From: Gammaproteobacteria bacterium
Lineage (GTDB): Bacteria; Pseudomonadota; Gammaproteobacteria; UBA6429; Thiohalophilaceae
DNA: 5,261 bases
Reading direction: 5' to 3'
Assembly: GCA_011052165.1 (NCBI GenBank)
Contig: DRJN01000410.1
Coordinates: 1 to 5,261, forward strand
Part shown: piece after piece, positions 4,695 to 5,261 of the stretch
Position numbering within the stretch: the first letter of the stretch is position 1
How the letters are laid out: each line of letters begins with the position of its first letter
Translations under genes and position numbers: made by a program
The notes under the pieces: generated by a model
Databases searched by the model: none
What the model was told of the DNA's origin: nothing
Seen by the model: the letters and a program-made list of their open reading frames with translations, nothing else

Positions 4695-5261
4695 ATGGCC
4701 CGTACCACGGTGGCAAGGAATGCCGCCCAGGCCCGGAACGCTGACTGTTACCATCGTCACCGGCCTGAACAAACCCTTCTGTATCAGCTTATCGAACAAC
4801 ACTACCCGGCCTGCACCGCCCGTCTGGCAGTGCAGCGCATTGCCGAAGTATGTCCAGCGTGAGTTCGAGGAGTACCTGAAATGTGGCTGTCTCGAACACG
4901 GCTTCCTGCGGGTGCGTTGCGAACGCTGTCATACTGAGAACCTGGTCGCCTTCAGCTGTAAACGCCGTGGCTTTTGCCCTAGCTGCGGGGTGCGACGTAT
5001 GGTTGAGAGTGCAGCTTTGTTGGTCGATGAAGTTTTGCCCGAACAACCCATGCGACAGTTAACGCCAGGGATGGCGTGTAGTAGAGCAATGCAGGAGCGA
5101 TTGCCGAGGGTACTGAGTTTTCCCTATCCGCTACGCTTTCTGTTTGCTACCCGACCGGCGATCATGGGTCAAGTGCTGAGTATCGTCTACCGATGCCTCG
5201 CTACTCACTTGATCAGAAAGGCTGGGTTCTCCCTGCATGCCGGTGTGGCTACACGCTCGCA
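4695..5261 (+). pseudogene. Degenerate IS91-family (HUH, Y2-type) transposase, running off the window
   Basis: IS91-family transposases move DNA by rolling-circle replication. ATG 4695 has AAGGA eight bases upstream and begins MARTTVARNAAQ...RHRPEQTLLYQLIEQHYPA. After LAVQ (CAG 4833-4835) the frame shifts, and from 4837 another frame continues ALPKYVQREFEEYLKCG to the window end without a stop. Family copies have about two more residues here (Q-GR-ALP), so a deletion of about five bases explains it. The N-terminal zinc finger is intact: CERC then SCKRRGFCPSC. A 48-bp insertion interrupts QPMRQ-WVLSFPYPLRF but keeps the frame. At the end ATHLIRKAGF joins SLHAGVATRS, two motifs normally about 150 residues apart, so the HUH segment is probably deleted. 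Any one of these defects should inactivate it. Confidence 0.8.
5060..5107 (+). repeat. 48-bp palindromic insertion inside the IS91 transposase frame
   Basis: Removing 5060-5107 turns the reading CAG-T...GG-GTA into CAG TGG GTA (QWV), the usual IS91 residues, so the insert appears to be exactly 48 bases, 16 codons. It holds two perfect hairpins: ACGCCA-GGGA-TGGCGT (5062-5077) and GCAAT with ATTGC (5086-5090 and 5100-5104). The CCAGGGATGG loop is what I recall of small palindromic repeats common between genes in many Gammaproteobacteria. Because its length is a multiple of three and it has no stop in this frame, the reading frame survives. Confidence 0.65.

Noticed and set aside
4460..4708. 82-codon minus-strand frame upstream of arsR
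   Set aside because: It crosses the repeat, the boundary and the IS91 start region antisense, and its translation is low-complexity Arg/Pro with no family resemblance.
4789..5046. 85-codon minus-strand frame
   Set aside because: Antisense shadow of the IS91 zinc-finger region, which is clearly coding on the plus strand.

Overview
The window holds a complete arsenic-resistance operon on the minus strand, arsR-acr3-arsC-arsD-arsA (about 4308 down to 217), set between broken insertion-sequence pieces. The ars proteins and the mobile elements point to a Gram-negative bacterium. The IS91-like transposase and a small palindromic insertion inside it look gammaproteobacterial to me, while the operon layout would also suit a Desulfobacterota donor. 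I cannot name the genus from sequence alone.

Layout. Bases 1-96 are the end of an AT-rich IS630-type transposase that stops where its second catalytic Asp should be. It joins at about 97-100 to a scrap of an IS66-type transposase (about 100-174). A 26-bp sequence then occurs at 218-243 and again, perfectly inverted, at 4582-4607, so it brackets the whole operon. The left copy ends arsA. The right copy interrupts a short plus-strand reading frame (from 4524) that has its own ribosome binding site and diverges from arsR. Beyond it, from 4695 to the window end, lies a degenerate IS91-family transposase. It has a frameshift, a 48-bp in-frame palindromic insertion and a probable large internal deletion.

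How the genes work together. ArsR represses one promoter (TTGACA, 16 bp, TATAGT) whose spacer and -10 lie in a perfect inverted repeat. ArsC, of the thioredoxin-linked low-molecular-weight phosphatase type, reduces arsenate to arsenite. Acr3 exports arsenite. ArsD hands arsenite to the ArsA ATPase, which energises the pump. The predicted transcription start falls on or next to the arsR start codon, so arsR mRNA is probably leaderless. The arsA start (ATG 1972 behind a good ribosome binding site) is one base out of frame with the rest of ArsA, the slip lying in a run of six T, so arsA is mutated, mis-sequenced or decoded by slippage.

A 21-bp sequence with a CCGT-N-ACGG core recurs three times between genes: after acr3, after arsD, and in inverse orientation upstream of arsR. 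I see no tRNA, rRNA or CRISPR. The operon itself is a known type. The novelty is in its boundaries, its small repeats and the arsA and arsR starts.
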